Assembly (NCBI GenBank): GCA_034440575.1
Contig: JAOTOL010001605.1
Location: forward strand, 674,501 to 738,500
Length of the DNA stretch: 64,000 bases
Source of the DNA: Imbricaverruca yamaguchii
Lineage: Eukaryota > Arthropoda > Thecostraca > Neoverrucidae
Reading direction: 5' to 3'
Made by a program: the position numbers and the translations under genes. Below the pieces are notes generated by a model. That model had not been told where the DNA came from. It saw only the letters and a list, made by a program, of their open reading frames with translations, and made no database searches. Positions 21,701-33,700 of this stretch are shown here, one piece after another. The first letter of the stretch is position 1, and every line of letters begins with the position of its first letter.

Positions 21701-24700
21701 CGACGGTCGTGCCACCCACACACATCTCACCTCATCTCACCTCATCTCACCTCATCTCACCTCATCTCACCTCATCTCACCTCATCTCACCTCATCTCAC
21801 CTCATCTCACCTCATCTCACCTCATCTCACCTCATCTCACCTCATCTCACCTCATCTCACCTCATCTCACCTCATCTCACCTCATCTCACCTCATCTCAC
21901 CTCATCTCACCTCATCTCACCTCATCTCACCTCATCTCACCTCATCTCACCTCATCTCACCTCATCTCACCTCATCTCACCTCATCTCACCTCATCTCAC
22001 CCAATACATCAGCTTAACCGCTGGCTCTGCCTACCAGGCTCTGTGACAACGTAGCTGACGTAGCAGGAGCCGTCCTTGCGGTCCTTGAAGTCGATGTCGG
22101 CCTTGCTGGGGCCCTCGACACTGATGGCCAGCGAGCCGGCGCCCGCCTCGCGCGTCCACACGTTGAACTCGTTCGGCATATCCTGCTCGCCACGCTCCAG
22201 GCCCGGGCCGCCGGCGTGGACGCGGTGGGCGCCGCCGTCCTGACGGTCAGGTCACGGGGTAAGGTCACGGGGCAGGTCACAGAGTCAAGTAATAAGGACA
22301 GGTAAGGGGACAGGTCACGGGTCAGGTCACGGGGCAAGTCAGTGGCAGGTCACATAGTGGTCGGGACAGTCAAGGACAGGTGATGGGACAGGTCACGGGT
22401 CAGGTCACGGGGCAAGTCAGGGGGCAGGTCACAGAGCTGGTCACGGGACAGGTCACGGAGCAGGTCACGGAGTGAGGTCACGGAGCTGGTCACGGGGCAG
22501 GTCAAAGGGTCAAGTAATAAGGTCAGGTGACATGATTTGATTACGGGGTCGGTTCACAGAGACCAGTCATGGTCCGTTCAGGTGGTTCTGTTGCGTAGTT
22601 TGGTTACGCATCAGGTCGCGGGGTCAGTTCGCATGGTAGGGTTACATAATAATGCTACAGGTTATCGTCACACCAGATGCAACACAGTTGTCGACACTTG
22701 TGTGTGAATACGATAGTCATCTCTAAACCGCCTCGGCTTTCATAGGAGAAGCATGTTTCTGTTCTGGAAAAAAGGATTCATTCAACACTACATTCCTGCA
22801 ACAAATTCCGTACAAAAGTAACATTTTCATAACAAATACAAATTCGCCCTGTGCAAATTAACCTCTGCACATTTTCGTGTTGAAGGTGGTTTATGACTTC
22901 CGAAGGCATACTTCAGCATACTTCCATGCAATGATTCACCAGCCACCCGACTGGACCAGCCTACGACTCGGGCGGGAAGCTCACCTTGAGCGGGCCGACG
23001 GTGAACTGGAACGGCGAGCCGGGGATGTGCACGTCGCGGTAGCGCACCGACACCGTGTGCACGCCCAGCTCCTTGGGCACGAAGTTGACGGCGTGCAGGT
23101 TGTCCTCGAGCTCGCCGATGGTGGCGTCCTCGACCACACCGCCGGGCGACGCCACGGTGGCCGACAGGTCGAGCGCTGACACGCCCGGCATCTTGAAGGT
23201 GAGCGCGCAGCTGGAGCCCACTGTGGTGATGGGGGCCGCGTCGCGGTCGCGCTTGATGCGCTCCGTCTGGTTGTTGGTGCCCTCGCCGGTCACCTGCCGC
23301 CGGGAGAGGGGTGGTGACGGGGTCAGGGGTGGTGACGGGGTCAGGGGTGGTGACGGGGTCAGGGGTGGTGACGGGGTCAGGGGTGGTGACGGGGTCAGGG
23401 GTGGTGACGGGGTCAGGGGTGGTGACGGGGTCAGGGGTGGTGACGGGGTCAGGGGTGGTGACGGGGTCAGGGGTGGTGACGGGGTCAGGGGTGGTGACGG
23501 GGTCAGGGGTGGTGACGGGGTCAGGGGTGGTGACGGGGTCAGGGGTGGTGACGGGGTCAGGGGTGGTGACGGGGTCAGGGGTGGTGACGGGGTCAGGGGT
23601 GGTGACGGGGTCAGGGGTGGTGACGGGGTCAGGGGTGGTGACGGGGTCAGGGGTGGTGACGGGGTCAGGGGTGGTGACGGGGTCAGGGGTGGCGGATCGG
23701 CCGGCGCCGATCGCCTGTCGCCACCTCAGGTGAGGTTGGATGGTGATCGCCTGCTCCCAGAGTGGGTAGGGATAGTTGGTTGGTTTTTGGGCTTGGGGTT
23801 GTCGGGATAGGGGAAGGGATCTGTTGGTTGTTTGTTTATTGGGTTGCTCTCGACGCACTTTATGCACGATCACGGCTAGTTGCGCCGCTCACAGTGTTTC
23901 GCCGGTCGGCCGCGGGACTGGGAAATGTCTCGAGCGGTGCGAGTGTCGAATCCGGAACCCTTGGTGCTCAGAGCGGAGAGAGGTGGTGAGGGGTTAGGAG
24001 TGGCGGGTCGCCTGGCGCCGATCGCCCGTCGCCACCTCAGGTGAGGTCGGATGGCGATCGCCTGCTCCGATGGTGATCGGCGATTCGGGGGTGGAGGGTA
24101 GAGAGCATTGTGGAAGGTCGTCAGGTGGTGCTCGCCCGCTACCTGAGCCGGGAGTCAGAGGTAGGTCTGGGGTCGACATATCAGGGATGGTGGTCGTCAG
24201 GGTGGGAAGTCTGATGGTGGTCACCTGCTACCAGAGCAGGAATCCAAGCTGGCGGCCGCCTTTTTCACCAGGCTAGGGAAGCCATGGATAGTCAGCCGGC
24301 AGTAGGTCGAGGGAACCATGGGTGGCGCTCAGTAGATAATTACAGGAGTTAGCCATGGTGGTCATCTTTCGTCTGGTCTAAAGCAGAATACAATCCGCAC
24401 AGATGGTGTATAAATTAGGATAGAAAGTCTAAAGACGTTCCAACATACAAGCTATTACATAAAGGCGAGACAAATAGCTCGCGCACATGGCGGACGGCAT
24501 GGAATGCAAAACGGCCAAAAGGGATACATTACAATAAGAGCACACGGGTTCGTCTCAAGAAACAGAGTTTCTTGTTTGTTAGAACTCAAGTTAACAGGGT
24601 TCACTTGAGTGAGCGTGAAACATCCTAGACTGCTGAATGCTGCTAGAATATTCTGCTGTTAAAAATGGATGTTGCTCCTTCAAGTAAACCCTGTTGACGC

Positions 24701-27700
24701 GAAACCCCTTTGCTCGTGGGTCGCGTCCCACTGGTAGCTGGCGTTGATGACGTCAGTACGCACCTTGACAGCAAACGGAGAGCCGTGCACGTGGTGATCG
24801 GCGAACTTGAGGTTGATGATGTAGAAGCCCGGCTCCTTGGGGTTGTACGAGACTTCCAGCTTGCCGTCATCCTTGTCGTCGCACTTGATCTCCGCCTTGC
24901 TCGGTCCCTCAATCGACATGGACAGACCACCATAACCTGGAGAGATACCCATCGGTCAACCCACGGAACACTTCCGATTCTCACAAAAAGGAGCCGATAA
25001 TGCAAGAGAGCATTAATCTTTAGCATCAACTACGTTCGAAGACCGACTTCTGAAGCAACTAAAAGCGCAAATAATTGGAGGTGCAATTTGCTTCAAATTG
25101 GTTGGAGAGGCCATAAGTTGGATGCTACTTGACATGTAAAGATTATGTCTCAACAATGAATCCAACCACAAGCTGCGTAAATGGATGAAGACCTCTGAAG
25201 CCCAGCTGGCATTAAAAGCGTAACTACTCACCGGCCTCCTTGGTATCGATCAGCACTTTGTTGTCTTGGTGCGTCTTGCCTTCCGTCAGAGCACTGCCGG
25301 AGACCTTCACCTTGGCAGCGTCGCCCACCTCCTTGTGGCTGACCATGATCTTGAACGGCGAGCCCATGATCTCCGCGTCCTTCTTCTTTACCGTCACCAG
25401 ATGCTGGCCGATCTCGCGGGGAGTGAACGAGATGCCTGTAGACATCGGGAGTTACGGGGTCATCTCGGAAGATCAGTCACTCATGCTCTTCACTCCTGTT
25501 CGGGGACATTTTTCGATGTCTTTCTTCAGGAAGGGTTTCGTATCAAATTAGAGTGAATCAGGTGAAAGCGCGAAGAACTCGGCAGTGTAAGTGGAATCAG
25601 CCAGTACTTGAAAGACTTACCACTAAACTCAGCTGAACAGTCAGGTGATTAGTAAGGTTCTGATCTCCCGAGTATACATCTGCCAAGGAATGCTCGCTTG
25701 TATTTATTGAAACGAGCCCACTGATCCGTCATGAAATTGGTCTTCGAGGTTCCCGACTTCATTTCTCCTTGCAAAATGTTACTTTATTGTAGATAGGGGA
25801 ATGCCCTTCACTCCACCAATCAGTGGATTATGTGGCATTAATAAACACTTCAGCACATAATATGTGCTACCTCGTGAGTTATGCGGGGATCGCCTGAAAA
25901 AAAAATATGTCAAAATTGGGTCGATTGGTGGAACCGAGTACATTATAGATTTAATGTACTTCGGTACCACGCAGCCTCTGATTAAGAATGCATCAACATA
26001 AGATTGTCACTTGTATCAACAAAGGATCATTGCGGCCGGACGAAATTTCAAGACATCGATTAGTTCATTATTCAGACCGACTGGTTCATTATTCAGACTC
26101 AGGAGCACATAAAATTATTCAGACCACACGACACCCAGTAGGCATCATTCAACGTATTGGGCTGCAGCCAGCTCAGCCTTTGCGGCACCATATAAATTCG
26201 CGGTCCAATAACAATTAATTTGATACTCGCGATAGTATTCTAAGCCGAGTGAAAGCACTGGGCGGTCGAAATGTAGCATTAGTGATGCAAACATACAGCT
26301 AAAACGCACTACATTTATTCAATTCCCAGGACGACATGAAGGGTAACTACCATTCTGCAGACATCTCTTAATTGATAAACATCAAGCCCGCATGCGAATC
26401 ACAAGCTACGTTCACAGCCGAGAAGCACACCAAATAAGTCCGGTCCACTCCGAACCGCCCTCTCTCGCTTGGTCGGCCAGCGCGTGCAGCCGCACCGCCC
26501 CTTGTTTATCGTTTATTGTTTATTGGTTGGTTCACGACACACTTTATGCACATTCACGGCTAATGGCGCCGCCCACTGTTTCGCCGGTGGGCCGCGGGAT
26601 TGGGAAATGTCCTGAGTGGCGCTAGAGTCGAACCCGGGACCTTTGGTACCCATAGCCCGACACCTTAACCACTCGGCCATCCCCGCCCCCCGAGAAGCAC
26701 ACCAAATAAGTCTGGTCCACTACGAACCGCCCTCTGTCGCCTGGTCGGCCAGCACACGCAGCCGCACCGCCCCTCACCGAGGTGGTCGTTGGGCAGCTTC
26801 TTGAGGAAGCAGGGCTCCTCCAGACCGGACGGCGCCGTGATCGAGGCGTGCAGGGCCTTGATGTCCTTCTCGGTGACCTTGCCCGGCAGCGTGACCTCGG
26901 ACTGCGAGCCCAGCGACACCTGGTTCCTCTTGCGACCCTCGCCTGCGCGGAGCGACACGGTGGCGGTTCTCAGCACGGCGATGCGCGCAGCGGTACACGA
27001 GTAACGGTACAGGTATAGTGGTGCAGGTGCAATGGCACACTTGTGGGGACACACGTGGAGCGCTGCAACTACAATCCTTCGGGATCATGCTTCGTGGGAT
27101 CAATAGTTGTCGGGTGCCCGAGAGAAGTTATTGATGCAAGATCTCAACATCCAGTGTTACTTGAACATTAAGAGGACGTCTGTGATATTCAGTGCTGTGT
27201 GTGTGTGCATAAACTAGAACTTGGAAACCGCAAAGGGAAAGTGCGAATATCAAGGGTGACGTTTTATCATGAGTGCTCATGTGGCTAAATGTGTCCTGAA
27301 ACTCCGCTTCGTCTGGCTTTCGTGTGATCCAAATGTGCGGGGTCCAGGGGACAGAGAAGACGGCGTCCAAAAAAGTTGGACGAGTTTATCATTGACCCGA
27401 TGGGTGCTATATGGCAGGAATCTACTTCAAAATGGCTCTTGTCCCTCCTCTTCCTCCCCGCTCAACGTTTGGACTGCTCCCGTGCCACTGCTGACAAACG
27501 TAGGAAATTCTTGCAACTTTTGTGGAGGTTTCCTCGAGTTTTGGGGAGTTTTCCTCGAGTTTTGGGGAGTTTTCCTTTCCAGGCACACGACAGTGGTCTC
27601 AAACACAAACGAATTCAACCCCTCCCCCACTCCTCTCACACCAAATATTGCGTGATGCCACCATTCTCAGAACCATTACAAAGGAATTGCTATTTCTACC

Positions 27701-30700
27701 AGCACTCACCTACGACTCGGAACATACGGAATCGATCGACTATTTTGGCTCAAGGGCGCGCCGACTACAAGGTCATTTAGAGAACATACGGAATCCATCC
27801 TGGCAATGTTCAGCAATGTTGACCGAGAATGGGCTGAAAACTCTCCCTGGCACGGGCCTAAGGCCTTGACCGAGTAGGAGCCGCAAACCCGACCTGGAGC
27901 TGGCACATGGCCTTGACTGAGTAGGGGCTACTGGCCTATGGCCATGACAGAGTAAGGGCCGTGAATTTCCGCTGACACTGACCTATGGCCTTGACCGAGT
28001 AGGTGCTACTGGTCTATGGCCTTGGCCGAATAGGGACTGTAAAGTGCCCTAGAACTGGTTGGTTATTGGTTTTCCGACACATCGGCTGTTGAGTCATGTA
28101 GCGTCGCCAATCTCTCACGCCCATTGGTCGCGGGCGAAGAGTAGCGCGCCCTAGAACTAACCTGTGACCTTGACCGAGTAGGGGCTGCCCTTGATGTGTT
28201 TGTCGGCGAACTTGACGGCCACCTTGTACTCGCCGGGCGCCGTCGGCAGGTACGACACGGACACTGTGCCGTCCTTGTTGTCATGGCAACTGATCTCGGC
28301 CTTGCTCGGTCCCTCGACGGCCAGGGACAGACCGCCTGCGGGGCGGGCGCGGCCGGCCGGCCGGCTGTCAGCGGCGGGCGGCACACTTGTGGCGAGGCGG
28401 CATGACTGACACAATCGACTCGCCACTTTCACAGCTCCAAACGAAGTGGCTGCGTTGGCCTCGTGTCGGAACACCAATGACAACGTTCCAACAGGACTTC
28501 AGTGAGGGTAAATGGTAACGGAATGTGTAGCCATTTGGCTATTTCCAGTAGTTCGCATGGTTTGACCGACGTCGCCACTGGAAATGCCGTCACCAACAGG
28601 CGATGATGCACGTAGTCAGGAAAACAAGTCGGTAACAAAGCGGACACGACCAATGAGTTTCATGAACGAGTGCAGGAAGCGGTATTGCGGAATATTATGA
28701 GGACTATGAACTATAATTCGCGAAAAATTCTTGTCTGACCTGAAATGATTAAATTCACAATAAAAAGTAAGTACGGAAAAGTCCCCCGTCTGACCGTTGA
28801 GAGCACGGACGTAGCTGCAGAGAAGCAGCTTCTTTCGGAAAAATAAGCACACCAAACATCGTAGCTATGGTGGGAATCCAGCCATACACACCTCTGCGGG
28901 TCTTCTACAAAGCATCTGGATACCACCATAAAACCAATCCATACACCCCGTAGCCAATTCGTCTACCAAGCAGTCCGTATGTAGATGGAACAATACTATG
29001 CATGAAGTTGAAAAGTGTAACGCACCCAGCCACCTCCGATAGCGAGGCTTAACATTGTTGATGTTCTCTTTGGAACTTAGTTTGTTTTTAGTCTTTTAGT
29101 TACCTCACTTGGCCAGACAGGACGAGTTATAATATTTGACAACAGTACCAGAGAGTACGGTGGACTTCAAGTGTCAAAAAGTACCTAAGCTTATTCATTT
29201 CACAATAAAAAGGAAGCACGGAAAAGGCCTCGGCTTTCAGCCGTCGAGAGCATGGGCATAGCTACAGAGAAGCAAAACTTTTGTCAGAAAAATACGCACA
29301 CAACACGCCGTAGCTATGATGGGACACACCAGCCACCAGCTATACACATCCCCGCGAGACTTCTACAAAGCATCTCGATACCACCACAAAACCACTCCGT
29401 CCATCCCACGGGCAATTCGTCGACCAAGCAAAGTCTGTACGCAGATGGAGCAACACTACGCGTGGCGTTGATCAGCGCAGTCCGCCTGTCCTCGCGGCCG
29501 ACCTAGGCCGGGCTCGGCCGCAGCGGGGCGCCACACGGGCGGGCACTCCATGCCGAGAGCGTAGTGAGAGCATTTACCGCGCATCTGGCAACTACCTGCC
29601 CCGGCGTCCTTGGTGGAGATGGTGAAGTGGGCCGGCTCGCCGGTGATGCCGTGCACCAGGCCCGGCCCGTGCGCCGTCACGTAGCCGCTGGCGATCGAGT
29701 CCACGTGGAACTTGAACGGCGAGCCTGTCGGACGGGGCAGCTCACGTTGTGGCGCAGAAATGAGGCGCGTTGCTACAGCTGGCGAACAGTGACTCGGGGA
29801 GGTAAACAGGTAGCAGGACTCATTGTTACAGCTGGTGAAAATTATTGGATTGTGGCTTTACGACGCACTCAGCAGCTGAGGTCATATGGCGTCGCCTGCC
29901 TCTCACCCCGGCAGGAAGGGGGCATCGCGGGGAATTGAACCCCGTACATCTGGCTTGCCAGACGCTCAGCTTAACCACTGAGCTACCGACACCCCACAGC
30001 TGGCGAAAAATGACACGCGGAGTTCAGCAGGTAATGAGATTGGACTGCATGACCAAGACAGTTCATCGCATGAACACCAGACGACCATTACGAGCTCAAA
30101 AACCTTTTGTAAATATTAAAAGACGATGATTTAAACTAATCGCGGGTGGGTTGGATGTGCCAGACCATATCAAACTGCGTTACAGGGAGTTGAGCTGGAT
30201 TCCGGACACAAACCTTGAACAGAACCATTCGAGTTTGATTGTGGCAAGGACCTAGATGTGCCAGGAAGTGCGTCTTCGGATCGGCGCAGCTTCGCGTCCT
30301 TCAAGGCTTGACGGCACCGCCCGCACGTTTTGCCCTCGTCATTCGCTACGACGGTCGGCTCAATCACTAGTTCCGCGCTTCCGCCACCGGGCGGCGCTGC
30401 CTCCGACTCGGACGTGGCCGGAATGTACCGACCGCAGTCGGCGTCGCCGCGACTCCGCCTCTTTCTCACGCCACCGCCGAGCGACGCCGACGGCGGCGGC
30501 TCGCTTGAGACATCAGAGCCGCTCAGCAGCGACCGCCGCCTGGCCTCGAGCGCGTGTGTCGAGGCGGCGTGGCGAGCGGCCGACACGGGCACGCCCAGCA
30601 GGGGCCGCGCCCGCCAGCCGACGGCGGCCGGCGTCCGGACAGAGTGCAGCGACTCGTACGACGAGCACACCGACCGGAAGCAGCACTCGTCCGAGCCCGC

Positions 30701-33700
30701 CGGCGACGGCTCTTCCTGGCCGAGCGGCGGGCCGCGGTCGACGGGCGCCGAGTCGAACGAGCCGTACGAGGAGGAGGAGCCGCCGCCGCCGCCGCCGTCG
30801 CCGCTGAGGCGCGCCCGGCCGGCGGGCACCTTCCGCGCCAGCTGGCTGCTGCTGGAGCAGCGGCGCGCCACACGCGCTGCTCGCGTTGCGCGTGCCTGCG
30901 CCGACGCCACCGCCGGCGGCCGACTGTGACGACGTGGTGACCGCTCCGAGCCGCTGACCGGCGGCCGGAACGCGTTCTGACCGACACCGGCCACAGCCAC
31001 CGCCGAGATGCAGATGGAGCTGGCCGAGTCGAAGTCGTCCGTGCTGTGGCTAGAGCGGCGGGTCGGATCCAACCGATCGACACATATTGTGTGGGTGGTC
31101 GAGTACTTGGTATCGCCGGCACCGCCAAGCACCGGCTCGGAGACTGGACCGGTGCGATTCGCCGAAACATGCGCGACACCCGAACGGCTTCCAGACACCA
31201 ACGCGTTGTCCGTGTGGCTGGCGGATGCGGCTAGGTCGACAGCGTACGTCGCCGATACGCTCAGGCTACTGGCATGGCTCACCGCGACGTTTCGATCGCC
31301 TGAACGAGCCACGGTTGCGGGCAGGGCATTTGTCTGCCTGAAAGGCGTGGAGCTGTTGATCTGGCTTGAAGACGAAGGGACGCCGTTCTGAGTGAAAGGT
31401 GCAGAGCTGTTGGTTTTGCTGCTGGTCCTACTGAAAGGCGCGGAGGCGCTGGTCTTGCTTGCAGGCGCGGCTGCGTTGGTCTGGTTTAGTGGCGCAGAGG
31501 CCTTGATCTGGTTCGATGGCACTGGATCGCCGCTCGACTTCCCGACTGGGACCGGTCTGGTGCGCGTGTGGCTGACCCGCTCAGACACCAGACACCACTG
31601 ACTCACAGGCACGTGGCGGATGCTCTGACTCACCGCGGACACGGAAGAAACACTCTTGGTGTTGAGGCGCATCGCACTCGCGGGCCCGACGTCCGATCGA
31701 GATGTTGGCGGCAGCACACCGATGCCACCCCCGACACGACTGAGCATACACTGTAGACTGCTGGAGTGGACCGGCTTTGCGGTTTGTTGGCTCATTTGAG
31801 AGACGCCATGGCGCTTACTGGACGATATCCTGATCACATCAGGGTCCTTGCCGAAGGTAAATGGGTCAGGACTCTGCAGAATGATTGTGTCGTTGGCTGG
31901 ACAGAGTTCTGCCGATAGTTCGTCGGTCGGCTTCCTTCCTCCTTTTGTCAACTTCGTCTTTCCCATATTTTGCGATTTCACTGATTTATCGATGCTCTCA
32001 GTAGGTCCTAATTGAGGAGCCTCCTTCTCATTCACATATTTTCGGAACGACCCAACTACTTCTGTATTATTTGGCGGATTATTGGTTCCCTCTGCTGCTC
32101 GAGATGGTTTAGCCAAGGTGCTTCTCGTTGCATTTGGTGGCCTTCCGCTTTCAACTTCTCGAATCATAATATGATGAATTTTCGGCTTTATGCTTGCGGA
32201 TTCCATGGCACTTTCTGGGATGCCCTGATACCTCGGCAGTTTACTTTTGATGCCTGGTTTTACACTGGTGCTGCAAATGTCTGCTGTCAACGTTTTTTCC
32301 AGGGGGTCGTGCGACTGGTAAGGGTTGTGGTAGCCTTGACGCCGGCCATCATGGCTGGTAACTTGAATTGGTTGCTTGCCGCCAGGTGTTTTCCCGGTCA
32401 GCACAAATCCGACGGATCTTGTAGAATCAATGGAGTTCTCAGACATTTCCTTCGGCAGACATGTGTCCTTAGTTGCTTTAGACGCTTCCGAACTTTCTAG
32501 GAGAGAAGGATTGGTGTGAGGATGAGATACGAGTTGAGGAACTAGCTAAGGGACGATGCAAACTGCATGACCAACACTGCTGAACATACGAGCAAGAGAG
32601 ATTCTGGGCACCGTGAGCATCACAACGCACGCAATGAGTCACAAATACATCATAAGCCAGATGCCAGTCCCCAGAAACGTTCACCGAAACAATTCGACTC
32701 CTCCCTTCGCCTTCACGAGCCCAGGCATCACACTGGATCTGCTGCACCATCACAGTGGACAGAGCTCTGGACAGAGCTCCTGAGCCCTGCCGATCGGTCG
32801 CGACAGGAAGGCGCCACTCACCCTGCACATGTTCGCCGTTGTACTTGACGACCAACTCGTGCAGGCCCTCCTCCTTGGGCTCGTACTTGACGGACACCGT
32901 GCCATCCCGGTTATCTTCGATGATTGGCTGGTCCATCTGGCCGCTGGGCATGAGAACTTCGGCTGGAACAGGGGACAGGCGGTGAGGTCAGTGGGCAGCC
33001 ATTCTCAGTCGGGCAGAGACTGGGCGGACAGAAAGACTGATCGGCCTCAGTGAGCAGCCATCGTTAGCGTGATGATAATCAAGCGACCGTACATGGAGTC
33101 GCTGTCAGAACGTCACGCACTTTCTCTGAGCACCGGTCGCGCAAACTGGGAGACTGCAGTTGGAAAACGAACTCCTGCACAGGTCTCAGACTAGGAGAAA
33201 TCTTGTCTGGCACCTATTTTTGATGTTGCTTGAACGAGTAGATGACGACGAAAGGATCCCAAAGCCTACTCCTGATAGTCGCAATCTGTGATGCTTCGCT
33301 TGGTGTCAATTCGCAAACTTGAGAGCCATCGCTTTTTGCATGGGAGACGACACATCACCTCACTGCTTAGCAATGGTTTGATACATCAAGATGGGGAGTG
33401 CTCGTATATCACTATATAAAGAACAATATACTGACAATAAACAGGAAAAATCAAATTGAGCACATTTGCTACACTGAGCTGAAGTAATTTACCACATGAC
33501 AAGATTCCAGTTAGGAAATGGAGTAAGCTTCAACGCAAAAGAAAATAATCGACAAGGGGTGATTGGGTAATATCCCAGATGGATGCTATTCGGCGCACGA
33601 TCTGGCGCATCTGATATTGTACGATTGAAATACAGAAGTGCAACCTTCGTGACGAGTGCATTTAAGTATTTCCACTATCGGGATCCAAAAATTGAGCAGC

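Noticed and set aside
21502..22054. ORFs with [10 protein letters not shown] repeats
   Set aside because: Translation of the 10-bp CTCATCTCAC array.
22827..23873. 348-residue - strand ORF with VTTPDP repeats
   Set aside because: An 18-bp array plus a shadow frame of the repeat 20 exon.
24680..24763. Extension of the repeat 19 exon ([11 protein letters not shown]...)
   Set aside because: The donor AAG/GTGCGT at 24763 restores the family sequence into repeat 20. The extension has no counterpart.
30256..30929. + strand Arg- and Ser-rich ORFs of 183 and 199 residues
   Set aside because: Antisense shadows of the GC-rich part of the candidate filamin cassette.
30170..32446. Independent nested gene starting at Met 32446
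   Set aside because: Not excluded, but the frame is open upstream of the Met to a strong acceptor in the correct phase, so a filamin exon is the simpler reading.
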